Notes under the pieces: model-generated | Told to the model about the DNA's origin: nothing | What the model saw: only the letters and a program-made list of their open reading frames with translations | Databases searched by the model: none | Source: Enterobacter cloacae | GTDB lineage: Bacteria; Pseudomonadota; Gammaproteobacteria; Enterobacterales; Enterobacteriaceae | NCBI RefSeq assembly: GCF_013375935.1 | Contig: NZ_CP056117.1 | Span: 1,054,001 to 1,118,000, forward strand | Direction of reading: 5' to 3' | DNA length: 64,000 nt | In this document: positions 13,087 through 28,843 of the stretch, in pieces | Position numbering within the stretch: the first letter of the stretch is position 1 | Layout: each line of letters begins with the position of its first letter | Made by a program: the position numbers and the translations under genes

Positions 13087-13653
13087 ATGTCTGATACGTT
13101 GAAAGTTGTTACGTTACTGGGGAGCCTGCGCAAAGGTTCGTTTAACGGGATGGTTGCCCGCACGCTGCCGCAGCTGGCACCGGCTGGAATGGAGATTAGC
13201 GCCCTGCCATCAATCGGCGACATCCCGCTTTATGATGCTGATGTTCAGCAGGAAGAAGGATTCCCGCAAAGCGTGGAGGCAATAGCCGAGCAGATCCGCC
13301 AGGCCGACGGCGTGGTGATCGTGACGCCAGAATATAACTATTCGGTACCGGGTGGCCTGAAGAACGCCATTGACTGGTTATCCCGCTTACCGGAGCAGCC
13401 GCTGTCAGGCAAGCCGGTGCTGATCCAGACCAGCTCTATGGGTGCTATCGGCGGCGCGCGCTGCCAGTATCACCTGCGTCAGATCCTGGTGTTCCTGGAT
13501 GCGATGGTGATGAACAAGCCGGAATTTATGGGTGGCGTAATTCAGAACAAGGTCGACCCGCAGACGGGTGAAGTGGTGGATCAAAGCACGCGCGACCATC
13601 TCTCTGGCCAGCTGACGGCGTTTGGGGATTATATCAAGAGGGTGAAGGCTTAA
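13087..13653 (+). CDS. chrR: NAD(P)H-dependent FMN reductase (quinone/chromate reductase) ChrR
   Basis: ChrR is a flavodoxin-fold FMN enzyme that reduces quinones by two electrons and, in vitro, chromate. The protein has 188 residues. The FMN phosphate loop GSLRKGSFN is at about residues 12-20 and the PEYNYSVPGGLKNAIDWL segment at about 82-99 contacts the flavin. AGGAG precedes the ATG. It lies 36 bp after yieE, as in E. coli, and is followed by a C-rich repeat and a shared terminator facing adeP. Confidence 0.93.
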   Translation: MSDTLKVVTLLGSLRKGSFNGMVARTLPQLAPAGMEISALPSIGDIPLYDADVQQEEGFPQSVEAIAEQIRQADGVVIVTPEYNYSVPGGLKNAIDWLSRLPEQPLSGKPVLIQTSSMGAIGGARCQYHLRQILVFLDAMVMNKPEFMGGVIQNKVDPQTGEVVDQSTRDHLSGQLTAFGDYIKRVKA

Positions 13654-13670
13654 GGTGAGGTGCGGGCTGA

Positions 13671-13706
13671 TGCCCTCACCCTGGCCCTCTCCCACGGGGA
13701 GAGGGT
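13671..13706. repeat. C-rich palindromic intergenic repeat, copy 1
   Basis: CCCTCACC is followed by a 9-bp stem CCCTCTCCC/GGGAGAGGG with loop ACG. The same modules (CCCTCACCC and CCCTCTCCC) recur at 22794-22830. This is a REP-like intergenic element type that I recall as common in enterobacterial genomes. Confidence 0.7.
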
Positions 13707-13716
13707 ACAAACACTA

Positions 13717-13741
13717 AAGCCCTTTTCGGAGAAAAGGGCTT
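13717..13741. terminator. Bidirectional terminator between chrR and adeP
   Basis: An 11-bp stem AAGCCCTTTTC/GAAAAGGGCTT with a 3-base loop lies between the two convergent genes and just beyond the adeP stop. T-rich sequence is present on both sides, though neither run is long. Confidence 0.7.
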
Positions 13742-13746
13742 GCTGT

Positions 13747-15084
13747 TTATTTGGCGTCGATGAACACAATCTTCAGCACAAACAGCAGCGCCACGATGAT
13801 GACGCACGGGCTGAGTTCGCGGAAGCGGCCGGTGCCGATCTTCATCACGCAGTAGGAGATAAAGCCCAGCGCGATACCTTCGGTAATCGAGAAGCTGAAC
13901 GGCATCATTACCGCGGTGATAAACGCCGGAACGGCTTCCGTTAAATCTTCCCACGTCACGCGCGCCAGGCTCGACGTCATCAGCACGCCGACATAAATCA
14001 GCGCACCCGCAGCCGCGTACGGAGGCACCATCCCGGCAAGCGGAGAGAGGAAGATCACCAGCAGGAACAGCAGCCCCACGACTACCGCCGTCAGGCCGGT
14101 ACGACCGCCCACGGACACGCCGGAAGAGGATTCAATGTAAGCGGTAACAGACGAGGTGCCGATGAAAGAGCCGGCGACGGAAGAGACGCTATCCACATAC
14201 AGCGCCTGCTTCATGCGCGGGAATTTACCTTTTTCATCTACCAGACCCGCTTTATCGGTCACGCCGATCAGCGTACCGGAGGAGTCAAACAGGTTGACCA
14301 GCATGAAGGAGAAAATCACCCCTGCCAGGCCCAGGTTCAGAGAGCCAGCCAGATCGACGTGGCCAATCACGGTGGAAACGCTCGGTGGCGCAGAGACGAT
14401 ACCGTTGTAATGCACGTCCCCCAGCATCCAGCCCAGCAGCGTGGTCACAATGATAGAAACCAGCACCGCGGCATGAATGTTGCGCGACGCCAGGATCGCG
14501 ATAATAAAGAAGCCGAGCACGCCCAGCAGCACGCTGTGGGAGGTCAGGTTACCAATGCTCACCAGGGTTTCCGGGTTCGCCACGATAACGCCGGCGTTTT
14601 TCAGCCCCATCATGCCGATGAACAGACCGATACCGCTGGTGATGCCTACGCGCAGGCTCACCGGGATATTGGCAATCATCCAGTAGCGCACGCGGAAGAT
14701 GGTCAGCAGCAGCAGGCCTACCGCACCCCAGAAAATGGCGCCCATACCGACCTGCCACGGCAGACCCATTGCCTGAACCACCACGAAAGCGAAGAACGCA
14801 TTCAGACCCATTGCCGGGGCCAGCGCCACGGGCAGGTTAGCGAAAATGCCCATCAGAATGCTGCCAAGGGCCGCGATCAGACAGGTGGTTACAAAGACGG
14901 CGCTGGTGTCCATGCCAGCCACGCCCAGAATTTGCGGGTTAACAAAAACGATATAGACCATCGTCAGGAAGGTAGTAAAACCGGCGATCACTTCGGTGCG
15001 TGCCGTTGTGCCGTGCTCGCGCAGTTTAAACACGCGCTCAAGCAGACCCTGACCAGACGTCTGGGTAGTGTGTTGTTGACTCAT
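13747..15084 (-). CDS. adeP: Adenine permease AdeP (NCS2/AzgA family)
   Basis: AdeP is a high-affinity proton-linked adenine importer of the inner membrane. The protein has 445 residues from the third Met (15084), giving MSQQHTTQTSGQG as in E. coli; GGAA about 8 bases upstream supports this start over the Met at 15087. It shows many hydrophobic segments and the conserved motifs MGLNAFFAF and SSSGVSVGGRTGLTAV of the AzgA-like group. It is divergent from yieH, and a PurR-like palindrome lies in the shared 165-bp control region. Confidence 0.93.
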   Translation of the reverse strand: MSQQHTTQTSGQGLLERVFKLREHGTTARTEVIAGFTTFLTMVYIVFVNPQILGVAGMDTSAVFVTTCLIAALGSILMGIFANLPVALAPAMGLNAFFAFVVVQAMGLPWQVGMGAIFWGAVGLLLLTIFRVRYWMIANIPVSLRVGITSGIGLFIGMMGLKNAGVIVANPETLVSIGNLTSHSVLLGVLGFFIIAILASRNIHAAVLVSIIVTTLLGWMLGDVHYNGIVSAPPSVSTVIGHVDLAGSLNLGLAGVIFSFMLVNLFDSSGTLIGVTDKAGLVDEKGKFPRMKQALYVDSVSSVAGSFIGTSSVTAYIESSSGVSVGGRTGLTAVVVGLLFLLVIFLSPLAGMVPPYAAAGALIYVGVLMTSSLARVTWEDLTEAVPAFITAVMMPFSFSITEGIALGFISYCVMKIGTGRFRELSPCVIIVALLFVLKIVFIDAK

Positions 15085-15184
15085 CATCAATTTCCGAACA
15101 AGGAGGGAAAATTCGTCGCTATCCTATACCAAAATGCGACAATAGTGGCGGTTACGGGATACTTTTTTCATTGATTTTGCTTAT

Positions 15185-15200
15185 ACGGCAACGATTGCGT
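15185..15200. promoter_or_regulatory. Candidate PurR operator between adeP and yieH
   Basis: ACGGCAACGATTGCGT matches 13 of 16 positions of the PurR consensus ACGCAAACGTTTGCGT, including the central CG. It lies about 100 bp upstream of the adenine permease gene, a sensible PurR target. A weaker second match (ACGTAAACGTTAAAC) follows at 15217-15231, nearer yieH. Confidence 0.5.
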
Positions 15201-15249
15201 CTCGTTAAACTGTCGTACGTAAACGTTAAACTTGTTAAAAGGGAAGGGC

Positions 15250-15915
15250 ATGTCCGGAATTGAAGCGGTATTTTTCGACTGTGACGGTACGCTGGTGGAC
15301 AGTGAGGTCATTTGTTCCCGCGCGTATGTCGCCATGTTCCAGGAATTTGGCATTACGCTCGATCTCGAAGAGGTGTTTAAACGCTTTAAGGGCGTGAAGC
15401 TGTACGAGATCATCGACATCATTAACGAAGAGCACGGTGTGGATCTGGCGAAAGCGGATCTGGAGCCGGTGTACCGCGCCGAGGTCGCACGCCTGTTCGA
15501 TGCCGAACTGGAGGTGATCGCCGGGGCTAACGCGCTGCTGGATGCGATGACGGTGCCGATCTGCGTGGTCTCTAACGGTCCGGTCAGCAAAATGCAGCAT
15601 TCACTCGGCAAGCTGGACCTGTTGCACCACTTCCCGGAAAAACTGTTCAGCGGCTACGATATCCAGCGCTGGAAACCCGATCCGGCGCTGATGTTCCACG
15701 CGGCGAAAGCGATGAACGTCAACGTGCAGAACTGTATTCTGGTGGATGATTCTTCTGCGGGCGCGCAGTCGGGAATTGATGCGGGAATGGAGGTGTTTTA
15801 CTTCTGTGCCGATCCGCACAACAAGCCGATCGATCATCCAAAAGTGACCACCTTTACCGATCTGGCGCAGCTGCCTGCACTGTGGAAGGCGCGCGGGTGG
15901 GATATTACGCGGTAA
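15250..15915 (+). CDS. yieH: HAD-family phosphatase YieH (6-phosphogluconate phosphatase)
   Basis: YieH is a haloacid dehalogenase-type phosphatase; the E. coli enzyme acts on 6-phosphogluconate and related small phosphates in vitro. The 221-residue protein begins at the ATG at 15250, preceded by GGGAAGGG, matching E. coli MSRIEAVFFD. The nucleophile motif DCDGTLVD is at residues 10-17, the Ser motif SNGPV near 104, KPDP near 142 and VDDSSAG near 165. A small helical cap separates motifs one and two. It is convergent with phoU; a REP unit lies between them. Confidence 0.92.
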   Translation: MSGIEAVFFDCDGTLVDSEVICSRAYVAMFQEFGITLDLEEVFKRFKGVKLYEIIDIINEEHGVDLAKADLEPVYRAEVARLFDAELEVIAGANALLDAMTVPICVVSNGPVSKMQHSLGKLDLLHHFPEKLFSGYDIQRWKPDPALMFHAAKAMNVNVQNCILVDDSSAGAQSGIDAGMEVFYFCADPHNKPIDHPKVTTFTDLAQLPALWKARGWDITR

Positions 15916-15925
15916 ATGAAAACAG

Positions 15926-15953
15926 GGCGGGTATGCGCTACGCGCCACCCGCC
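15926..15953. repeat. REP unit between yieH and phoU
   Basis: GGCGGGT ... ACCCGCC arms flank a GC-rich centre (ATGCGCTACGCGCC). The same arm type recurs at 19464-19490 and 32672-32697. It sits between convergent genes, a common REP location. Confidence 0.75.
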
Positions 15954-15960
15954 ATAACCC

Positions 15961-16686
15961 TTACTCTTTCGGATCTTTACCCGCCAGCAGCTTGTCCAGC
16001 TCGTCGCCGCCCACGTGTCGGAAATCCTGACCCTTAACGAAGTAGAAGATGTATTCACAAATATTCTGGCAGCGGTCACCGATACGCTCGATTGAGCGCG
16101 CGCAGAACAGCGCGGTCAGAACGCTTGGAATGGTGCGTGAATCTTCCATCATGTAGGTCATCAGCTGACGCACGATGCCTTCGTATTCCTGGTCAACTTT
16201 TTTGTCTTCACGGTAGATACGAACCGCTTCGTCCAGATCCATACGCGCGAAAGCATCCAGCACGTCGTGCAGCATCTGCACGGTATGGCGACCAAGGGAC
16301 TCCAGGCTCACCAGCAGCGGCTGGTGCTGCTGAGAGAACTTCTCCAGCGCGGTGCGGCAGATTTTATCCGCAACGTCACCGATACGTTCCAGCTCGGCGA
16401 TAGTTTTGATGATCGCCATCACCAGGCGCAGGTCGCTCGCCGTCGGCTGACGCTTCGCAATAATGCGCACGCAGGCCTCGTCGATGGCCACTTCCATCAT
16501 ATTGACGTTTTTGTCGCCTTCAATGACGCGCTTCGCCAGCTCGCTGTCCTGGTTATGCATCGCCGTGATCGCATCAGAAAGCTGCTGCTCGACCATGCCG
16601 CCCATGGTCATCACCTGGGTGCGAATGCTTTCCAGCTCTGCGTTGAACTGGCCGGAAATGTGTTTATTAAGATTGAGGTTGTCCAT
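15961..16686 (-). CDS. phoU: Phosphate signalling regulator PhoU
   Basis: PhoU links the PstSCAB transporter to the PhoR/PhoB two-component system and keeps the Pho regulon off when phosphate is plentiful. The start at 16686 gives [13 protein letters not shown], 241 residues, matching E. coli; the open frame extends ten codons upstream but has no similarity there. It is all-helical with two related three-helix bundles, each with acidic metal-binding segments such as [12 protein letters not shown] and [12 protein letters not shown]. It is the last gene of pstSCAB-phoU, 26 bp after pstB. Confidence 0.97.
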
Positions 16687-16712
16687 GGTTTCTCCACATG
16701 CACTGAGGCAAA

Positions 16713-17498
<786 letters not shown>

Positions 17499-17533
17499 TC
17501 ATTCGGCGCCGCGATGTGCCGCGCCGTAAAAAT

Positions 17534-19386
<1,853 letters not shown>

Positions 19387-19417
19387 TTACTCTTCTTTTT
19401 GAGACGTTTTACGAATA

Positions 19418-19490
19418 TGCCCGGTGGCGCTGGCGCTTACCGGGCCTACAGTCTGAACCGTAGGGCGGGTAGGCGTTAACGCCGCCCGCC
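19418..19490. repeat. Paired REP units (BIME-like) between pstS and pstC
   Basis: The first unit has arms GCCCGGT/ACCGGGC (19419-19445). The second has arms GGCGGG/CCCGCC around the palindrome GGCGTTAACGCC (19464-19490). Hairpins here would shield the pstS mRNA 3' end from exonucleases within the operon. Confidence 0.8.
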
Positions 19491-19511
19491 ATCTTCGTTA
19501 ACTATATCCTG

Positions 19512-20585
<1,074 letters not shown>

Positions 20586-20619
20586 TTAAGTGGCTACGAT
20601 GAGCAAAATAGGACAAACA

Positions 20620-20661
20620 GGTGACAGATAAATGTACGAATTATGACAGTTTTATGACAAA
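20620..20661 (-). promoter_or_regulatory. Pho boxes upstream of pstS (PhoB binding)
   Basis: On the minus strand the region reads TTGTCATAAAACTGTCATAA and then, after a 9-base stretch, ATTTATCTGTCAC. It therefore carries repeated CTGTCA/TTGTCA half-sites spaced about 11 bp apart, the hallmark of tandem PhoB sites. It lies immediately upstream of the expected pstS -10 region (CTATTTTGC). Low-phosphate induction of the operon is inferred. Confidence 0.85.
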
Positions 20662-20792
20662 GAAAATTTCACTTAAAAACAAGTCAAACTCTCTTTATTT
20701 ATCAAGAGATTACCAGATAACATGACAGCCTGTTTTCAGTAATATTTTCTTTATGTGACACTGATAAAATAGCTGAAAATGACGGATTGTCA

Positions 20793-20821
20793 TAAAAAAG
20801 GCCCCACCGGATGGTGGAGCC
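20793..20821 (-). terminator. Rho-independent terminator after glmS
   Basis: On the minus strand GGCTCCACC/GGTGGGGCC forms a stem with one mismatch and a 4-base loop, followed by six T residues. It lies 9 bp beyond the glmS stop. Confidence 0.85.
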
Positions 20822-20829
20822 TGGAAGGA

Positions 20830-22659
20830 TTATTCTACGGTAACGGATTTCGCCAGGTTACGCGGCTGGTCAACGTCGGTGCCCTTGATCAGCGCGACGT
20901 GGTAAGCCAGCAGCTGCAGCGGTACGGTGTAGAAGATCGGCGCAATCACCTCTTCCACATGCGGCATCTCGATGATGTGCATGTTGTCGCTGCTGGCGAA
21001 ACCGGCATCTTTATCCGCGAAGACATACAGAACACCGCCACGGGCGCGCACTTCTTCGATGTTAGATTTCAATTTTTCCAGCAGTTCGTTGTTTGGTGCC
21101 ACGACAATAACCGGCATATCCGCGTCGATCAGCGCCAGCGGGCCGTGTTTCAGTTCCCCTGCGGCGTAAGCTTCAGCGTGGATGTAGGAGATCTCTTTCA
21201 GCTTCAGCGCGCCTTCCAGCGCAATCGGGTACTGATCGCCACGACCCAGGAACAGGGCATGGTGTTTGTCAGAGAAGTCTTCAGCCAGCGCTTCAATGCG
21301 TTTGTCCTGAGACAGCATCTGCTCGATACGGCTCGGCAGCGCCTGCAGGCCGTGCACGATGTCGTGCTCAACGGAAGCATCCTGGCCTTTCAGACGAGCC
21401 AGTTTTGCCACCAGCATCAGCAGAACGGTCAGCTGAGTGGTAAACGCTTTGGTGGAGGCCACGCCGATTTCGGTGCCCGCTTTGGTCATCAGCGCCAGAT
21501 CGGACTCACGCACCAGCGAGGAGCCCGGCACGTTACAGATTGCCAGCGAGCCCAGGTAGCCTAGCTCCTTAGACAGACGCAGCGCCGCCAGGGTATCCGC
21601 CGTTTCGCCAGACTGGGAAAGGGTGATCATCAGGCTGTTACGACGCACCGCGGATTTGCGATAGCGGAATTCAGAGGCAATTTCCACGTCGCACGGCACG
21701 CCAGCCAGAGATTCAAACCAGTAGCGAGAGACCATACCGGAGTTGTAAGAGGTACCGCAGGCCACGATCTGAATGTGCTCAACCTTGCCCAGCAGCTCGT
21801 TGGCGTTTGCGCCCAGCTCGCTCAGATCCACCTCACCGTGGCTGATGCGCCCGGTCAGGGTGTTTTTAATCGCGTTTGGCTGCTCGTAGATCTCTTTCTG
21901 CATGTAGTGACGGTAGGCGCCTTTGTCGCCCGCGTCGTACTGCAGGTTTGATTCGATCTCCTGACGCTTAACCTGCTCGCCTTTGGTGTCGAATACGGTC
22001 ACGCTGCGACGCGTAACTTCGGCAATGTCGCCCTCTTCCAGGAAGATGAAGCGGCGGGTAACCGGCAGCAGCGCCAGCTGGTCGGAAGCGATAAAGTTTT
22101 CGCCCATGCCCAGACCGATCACCATTGGGCTACCGGAACGCGCGGCCAGCAGCGTGGACGGATCGCGGGAGTCCATAATTACCGTGCCGTAAGCACCGCG
22201 CAGCTGAGGGATAGCGCGCAGCACCGCTTCACGCAGCGTACCGCCCTGTGCCAGCTCCCAGTGTACGAGGTGAGCAATCACTTCGGTGTCAGTTTCAGAG
22301 ACAAAGGTATAGCCGCGCGCTTTCAGCTCTTCGCGCAGCGGTTCGTGGTTTTCGATAATGCCGTTATGCACTACCACAATGTGTTCAGACACATGCGGGT
22401 GCGCGTTGCCTTCAGACGGCTCGCCGTGGGTCGCCCAGCGGGTATGCGCGATACCGGTGCCACCGTGCAGGGAATGTTCTTCCGCGGCCTGGGCCAGCAT
22501 TTGCACTTTACCGAGACGACGCAGACGGGTCATATGACCTTCTGCATCAACAACGGCCAGACCGGCAGAGTCATAGCCACGGTATTCCAGACGACGTAAA
22601 CCTTCGAGAAGGATTTCAGCAATATCACGCTGCGCAACTGCGCCAACAATTCCACACAT
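20830..22659 (-). CDS. glmS: Glutamine-fructose-6-phosphate aminotransferase GlmS
   Basis: GlmS converts fructose-6-phosphate and glutamine into glucosamine-6-phosphate, the first step toward UDP-GlcNAc for peptidoglycan and LPS. The protein has 609 residues as in E. coli. The N-terminus MCGIVGAV exposes the catalytic Cys once Met is removed. A class II amidotransferase domain (to about 240) precedes two SIS sugar-isomerase domains with SQSGETADT and [18 protein letters not shown]; the C-terminal NLAKSVTVE is standard. It is downstream of glmU with a 183-bp gap. In E. coli the mRNA is activated by the GlmZ/GlmY RNAs; those genes are not in this window. Confidence 0.98.
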   Translation of the reverse strand: MCGIVGAVAQRDIAEILLEGLRRLEYRGYDSAGLAVVDAEGHMTRLRRLGKVQMLAQAAEEHSLHGGTGIAHTRWATHGEPSEGNAHPHVSEHIVVVHNGIIENHEPLREELKARGYTFVSETDTEVIAHLVHWELAQGGTLREAVLRAIPQLRGAYGTVIMDSRDPSTLLAARSGSPMVIGLGMGENFIASDQLALLPVTRRFIFLEEGDIAEVTRRSVTVFDTKGEQVKRQEIESNLQYDAGDKGAYRHYMQKEIYEQPNAIKNTLTGRISHGEVDLSELGANANELLGKVEHIQIVACGTSYNSGMVSRYWFESLAGVPCDVEIASEFRYRKSAVRRNSLMITLSQSGETADTLAALRLSKELGYLGSLAICNVPGSSLVRESDLALMTKAGTEIGVASTKAFTTQLTVLLMLVAKLARLKGQDASVEHDIVHGLQALPSRIEQMLSQDKRIEALAEDFSDKHHALFLGRGDQYPIALEGALKLKEISYIHAEAYAAGELKHGPLALIDADMPVIVVAPNNELLEKLKSNIEEVRARGGVLYVFADKDAGFASSDNMHIIEMPHVEEVIAPIFYTVPLQLLAYHVALIKGTDVDQPRNLAKSVTVE

Positions 22660-22793
22660 AGTTAGATTTCCTGATTATGGCGTTATGCCATGCGTTGTCG
22701 CTGACCTGTATTTGCCCTTTCCGGGCGCCCCGAGCCTTGTAGAGAGTGGGGTTATTGTTATGGGTACTGCCTGTGGGGGGAGGATTATATTAT

Positions 22794-22830
22794 CCCCTCA
22801 CCCCGGCCCTCTCCCCATAGGGGTGAGGGG
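22794..22830. repeat. C-rich palindromic intergenic repeat, copy 2
   Basis: An 11-bp perfect stem CCCCTCACCCC/GGGGTGAGGGG encloses a loop containing CCCTCTCCCC. It shares both modules with the copy at 13671-13706, but a different module forms the stem. It lies between glmU and glmS. Confidence 0.7.
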
Positions 22831-22842
22831 TGTATATTGTCG

Positions 22843-24213
22843 TTACTTTTTCTTCACCGGGCGTTTCCAGCCCTGCTTGTGTACCTGTGGCACGCGGCTT
22901 AACACTAACTCGTTATCCGCTACGTCGCGCGTTACGGTCGTTCCGGCAGCAATGGTCACGCCATTACCTACAGTGACGGGCGCCACCAGCTGCGTGTCTG
23001 AGCCAACAAACACGTCGTCGCCGATGATGGTTTTAAACTTATTGGCACCGTCATAGTTACAGGTGATGGTACCTGCACCAATGTTCACGTTATCGCCAAT
23101 TTCTGCATCGCCCAAATAGGTCAGATGACCAGCCTTGGAGCCTTTGCCCAGACGCGCTTTTTTCATTTCGACGAAGTTGCCCACGTGAGCGCCTTCCAGC
23201 AGCTCGGCGCCCGGGCGCAGACGCGCAAATGGACCGATGGTGCACGCCGCTTCAAGATGCGCATCTTCCACCACGCTGTACGGGCTGATTTCGCAGTCGT
23301 CACCGATAATGCTGTTTTTAATCACGCAGCCGGCGCCAATTTTGACGCGATTGCCCAGCGTCACGTTACCCTCCAGGATAACGTTAGTATCAATTTCAAC
23401 GTCGCGCCCGTGGGCCAGCGTGCCGCGCAGATCGAAACGCGCAGGATCGCGCAGCATCACGCCCGCCAGCAGCAGCTTTTCAGCCTGCTCGGCCTGGTAA
23501 ATACGCTCAAGGCGGGACAGCTGCAAACGGTTGTTAACCCCGTCCGTTTCGCTGATGCGTGCCGGATGAACGGCGGCAATTTCACGCCCTTCACGGTACG
23601 CCATCGCAATAATATCGGTAATGTAGTACTCACCCTGGGCGTTGTTGTTGTCGAGCTTCGACAGCCAGCGCTTCAGATCGGCACCGTTCGCAATCAGGAT
23701 ACCGGTGTTGATCTCCTGAATTTTACGCTGCGCTTCGCTGGCATCTTTATGCTCGACAATTCCCGTCACGTTGCCGTTTTCACGGGTAATACGGCCATAG
23801 CCGCTCGGATCGTCCAGTACAACGGTTAGCAACCCAATGCCGCCCTGCGGTTTGGCTTCACGCAGGCGAGTCAGGGTTTCTACAGAAATCAACGGGACGT
23901 CGCCGTAAAGCATAAGGATATCTTCGTCATCGGCGAAGAAGGGTGCAGCCTGCTGCATTGCGTGACCGGTACCGAGCTGTTCTGCCTGTAGCACCCAGTT
24001 GAGCTTATCGTCATGCAGCGTTTTTTTCAGCAAATCACCGCCATGGCCATAAACCAGATGTACCTGGCTGGCACCTAATTCATTTGCTGCATCAATGACA
24101 TGCTTCACCATAGGCTTTCCTGCCAGTGTGTGGAGCACTTTAGGAAGATCGGAATACATGCGGGTGCCTTTGCCAGCGGCAAGGATGACCACGCTCATCG
24201 CATTATTCAACAT
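22843..24213 (-). CDS. glmU: Bifunctional UDP-GlcNAc pyrophosphorylase / GlcN-1-P acetyltransferase GlmU
   Basis: GlmU acetylates glucosamine-1-phosphate and then couples it to UTP, making UDP-GlcNAc. The protein has 456 residues. The N-terminal nucleotidyltransferase domain starts with [15 protein letters not shown] (about residues 11-25). The C-terminal left-handed beta-helix domain (from about 250) shows hexapeptide repeats such as [10 protein letters not shown] and [14 protein letters not shown]. The protein ends GWKRPVKKK. It is first in the glmU-glmS operon. A 12-bp palindrome lies 62 bp upstream of its start. Confidence 0.98.
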   Translation of the reverse strand: MLNNAMSVVILAAGKGTRMYSDLPKVLHTLAGKPMVKHVIDAANELGASQVHLVYGHGGDLLKKTLHDDKLNWVLQAEQLGTGHAMQQAAPFFADDEDILMLYGDVPLISVETLTRLREAKPQGGIGLLTVVLDDPSGYGRITRENGNVTGIVEHKDASEAQRKIQEINTGILIANGADLKRWLSKLDNNNAQGEYYITDIIAMAYREGREIAAVHPARISETDGVNNRLQLSRLERIYQAEQAEKLLLAGVMLRDPARFDLRGTLAHGRDVEIDTNVILEGNVTLGNRVKIGAGCVIKNSIIGDDCEISPYSVVEDAHLEAACTIGPFARLRPGAELLEGAHVGNFVEMKKARLGKGSKAGHLTYLGDAEIGDNVNIGAGTITCNYDGANKFKTIIGDDVFVGSDTQLVAPVTVGNGVTIAAGTTVTRDVADNELVLSRVPQVHKQGWKRPVKKK

Positions 24214-24274
24214 ACGCGTCCTGACTGTAATTTATGTGAGAAGTTAAACCCTTTGATGTTGAAAATTCTACATA

Positions 24275-24286
24275 TTTTGCGCAAAA
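24275..24286. promoter_or_regulatory. Palindrome upstream of glmU (candidate operator)
   Basis: TTTTGCGCAAAA is a perfect 12-bp palindrome inside an AT-rich stretch. E. coli glmU is controlled by NagC, which binds AT-rich palindromes in this region; whether this is that site I cannot tell from sequence alone. Confidence 0.35.
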
Positions 24287-24466
24287 AAATGGAGTGGTGT
24301 TAAAACGTTCAACATCGGCCTGTAATGGCTATTTGAGGCCATCTTTAGGGGCTGAGTAAACCCCTTTTTCTCTGGAATATAGCATTCCCACGGTAAGTAA
24401 CCAGCAGCGACAACAGGTTAGCTATTTTTTTGCTGCATGAATAAAGTTCAGCCCCTGGACGGAGCC

Positions 24467-24500
24467 ATAAAAAAAGCCAGCCTGGGAACCAGACTGGCTT
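24467..24500 (-). terminator. Terminator of the ATP synthase operon
   Basis: On the minus strand AAGCCAGTCTGG/CCAGGCTGGCTT forms a 12-bp stem with one mismatch and a 3-base loop, followed by a T run. It lies 20 bp beyond the atpC stop. Confidence 0.9.
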
Positions 24501-24520
24501 TTGTGCTTTTCAAGCCGGTG

Positions 24521-24940
24521 TTACATCGCTTTTTTGGTCAACTCGATAACGCGCAGTTTGGCGATCGCTTTGGCCAGCTCCACAGACGCCTGAGCGTAAT
24601 CCACGTCACCATGAGAGCTGCTAATGTGCTCTTCAGCCTTACGCTTCGATTCCAGGGCTCGCGCTTCGTCGAGATCCTGGCCACGAATAGCGGTATCGGC
24701 CAGAACGGTCACACTGCCAGGCTGCACTTCAAGAATGCCGCCGGACAGATAGATAAACTCTTCGTGACCGAACTGTTTAACGATGCGGATCACACCAGGC
24801 TTAATGGCGGTGAGCAGCGGTGCGTGACCCGGGAAAATACCCAGTTCACCTTCACTACCCGTTACCTGGATTTTCTCGACCAGACCAGAGAACATTTGTT
24901 GCTCTGCGCTGACGACGTCCAGGTGGTAAGTCATTGCCAT
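24521..24940 (-). CDS. atpC: ATP synthase F1 epsilon subunit
   Basis: Epsilon is part of the central stalk and inhibits ATP hydrolysis through its movable C-terminal helices. The protein has 139 residues starting [10 protein letters not shown], as in E. coli. The N-terminal beta-sandwich contains [15 protein letters not shown], and the C-terminal part is helical with [14 protein letters not shown]. It is the last gene of the atp operon, 20 bp after atpD, and is followed by a strong terminator. Confidence 0.98.
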   Translation of the reverse strand: MAMTYHLDVVSAEQQMFSGLVEKIQVTGSEGELGIFPGHAPLLTAIKPGVIRIVKQFGHEEFIYLSGGILEVQPGSVTVLADTAIRGQDLDEARALESKRKAEEHISSSHGDVDYAQASVELAKAIAKLRVIELTKKAM

Positions 24941-24960
24941 ATCACCCTCCGATTAAGGCG

Positions 24961-27238
<2,278 letters not shown>

Positions 27239-27289
27239 GAGCTTCTCCTCAATGCCAGGCGGCTTGTCCTGAGACAAGCCGCCGGACGA

Positions 27290-28831
27290 TTACCAGGATT
27301 GGGTTGCTTTGAAGGAATCGAGGATAGCTTTCAGCTTGCCTTCGATTTCGTCGTTATAGCCACCGGTCTGGTTGATCTCTTGCATCAGCGGAGCGTGATC
27401 ACGGTCGACGTAAGCCAGCAGAGCGGCTTCGAAGCTACCGATTTTCGCCAGTTCCACATCTTCGAGGTAACCGCGTTCAGCCGCGAACAGTACCAGGCCC
27501 TGCTGAGCAACAGACATTGGAGCGTACTGTTTCTGCTTCAGCAGCTCGGTCACTTTCTGACCGTGGCTCAGCTGTTTACGGGTTGCTTCGTCCAGATCGG
27601 ATGCGAACTGAGAGAACGCAGCCAGTTCACGATACTGTGCCAGCGCGGTACGGATACCACCGGACAGTTTCTTGATGATCTTGGTCTGAGCAGCACCACC
27701 AACACGGGATACGGAGATACCCGGGTTAACCGCCGGACGAATACCGGAGTTAAACAGGTTGGTTTCCAGGAAGATCTGACCATCGGTAATGGAGATTACG
27801 TTAGTCGGAACGAACGCAGAAACGTCACCCGCCTGGGTTTCAATGATCGGCAGCGCGGTCAGAGAACCCGTTTTACCCTTCACTTCACCTTTGGTGAAGT
27901 TCTCGACGTATTCCGCGTTAACGCGGGAAGCACGCTCCAGCAGACGAGAGTGGAGGTAGAATACGTCGCCCGGGAATGCTTCACGTCCTGGTGGACGACG
28001 GAGCAGCAGGGAAACCTGACGATAAGCAACGGCCTGTTTAGACAGGTCATCGTATACGATCAGCGCATCTTCACCGCGGTCACGGAAGTATTCGCCCATT
28101 GCGCAACCGGCGTATGGTGCCAGGTATTGCAGTGCAGCGGATTCAGAAGCGGTAGCCACAACAACGATGGTGTTAGACAGCGCGCCGTGCTCTTCCAGTT
28201 TACGAACCACGTTGGAAATGGTGGACGCTTTCTGGCCGATAGCCACGTACACACATTTGATGCCGGAGTCACGCTGGTTGATGATGGCGTCGATTGCCAT
28301 CGCGGTTTTACCGGTCTGACGGTCACCGATGATCAGTTCACGCTGACCACGACCGATTGGGATCATGGCATCAACGGACTTATAACCAGTCTGCACTGGC
28401 TGATCAACGGACTGACGGTCGATAACGCCCGGTGCGATAACTTCGATTGGGGAGAAGCCATCGTGCTCAACCGGACCTTTACCGTCGATTGGCGCACCCA
28501 GGGTGTTAACAACACGACCCAGCAGGCCACGGCCAACCGGCACTTCCAGAATACGGCCAGTACACTTAACCTTCATGCCTTCGGCGAGGTCAGCGTATGG
28601 ACCCATCACAACTGCACCTACGGAGTCGCGCTCCAGGTTCAGTGCGATAGCGTAACGGTTACCCGGCAGGGAAATCATCTCACCCTGCATACAATCGGCC
28701 AGGCCGTGGATGCGGATAACACCGTCACTTACAGAAACAATAGTACCTTCGTTGTGAGCTTCACTCACAACACTGAACTGAGCAATGCGCTGCTTGATCA
28801 GTTCGCTGATTTCGGTGGAATTCAGTTGCAT
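27290..28831 (-). CDS. atpA: ATP synthase F1 alpha subunit
   Basis: Alpha subunits alternate with beta in the F1 head and bind nucleotide at regulatory sites. The protein has 513 residues, as in E. coli. The P-loop GDRQTGKT is at about residues 169-176 and the conserved [13 protein letters not shown] is near 360-372. The N-terminus [16 protein letters not shown] binds delta at the top of F1. It follows atpH after 12 bp. Confidence 0.99.
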   Translation of the reverse strand: MQLNSTEISELIKQRIAQFSVVSEAHNEGTIVSVSDGVIRIHGLADCMQGEMISLPGNRYAIALNLERDSVGAVVMGPYADLAEGMKVKCTGRILEVPVGRGLLGRVVNTLGAPIDGKGPVEHDGFSPIEVIAPGVIDRQSVDQPVQTGYKSVDAMIPIGRGQRELIIGDRQTGKTAMAIDAIINQRDSGIKCVYVAIGQKASTISNVVRKLEEHGALSNTIVVVATASESAALQYLAPYAGCAMGEYFRDRGEDALIVYDDLSKQAVAYRQVSLLLRRPPGREAFPGDVFYLHSRLLERASRVNAEYVENFTKGEVKGKTGSLTALPIIETQAGDVSAFVPTNVISITDGQIFLETNLFNSGIRPAVNPGISVSRVGGAAQTKIIKKLSGGIRTALAQYRELAAFSQFASDLDEATRKQLSHGQKVTELLKQKQYAPMSVAQQGLVLFAAERGYLEDVELAKIGSFEAALLAYVDRDHAPLMQEINQTGGYNDEIEGKLKAILDSFKATQSW

Positions 28832-28843
28832 GCTCCAGTCCCC

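Larger units (their letters stand above)
24214..24520. other. glmU-atpC intergenic region (307 bp, no gene)
   Basis: This region separates the end of the atp operon from glmU, both leftward. From the right it holds the atpC terminator (24467-24500), a weak candidate glmU -10 (TATATT on the minus strand, 24376-24381), a hairpin AGGGG/CCCCT (24347-24365) and the palindrome TTTTGCGCAAAA at 24275-24286, a possible operator. Small open frames show no recognisable similarity. Confidence 0.7.

Noticed and set aside
14359..15174. 271-codon plus-strand frame opposite adeP
   Set aside because: It is rich in His, Gln and Asn as expected for the antisense of a membrane protein; adeP on the minus strand is certain.
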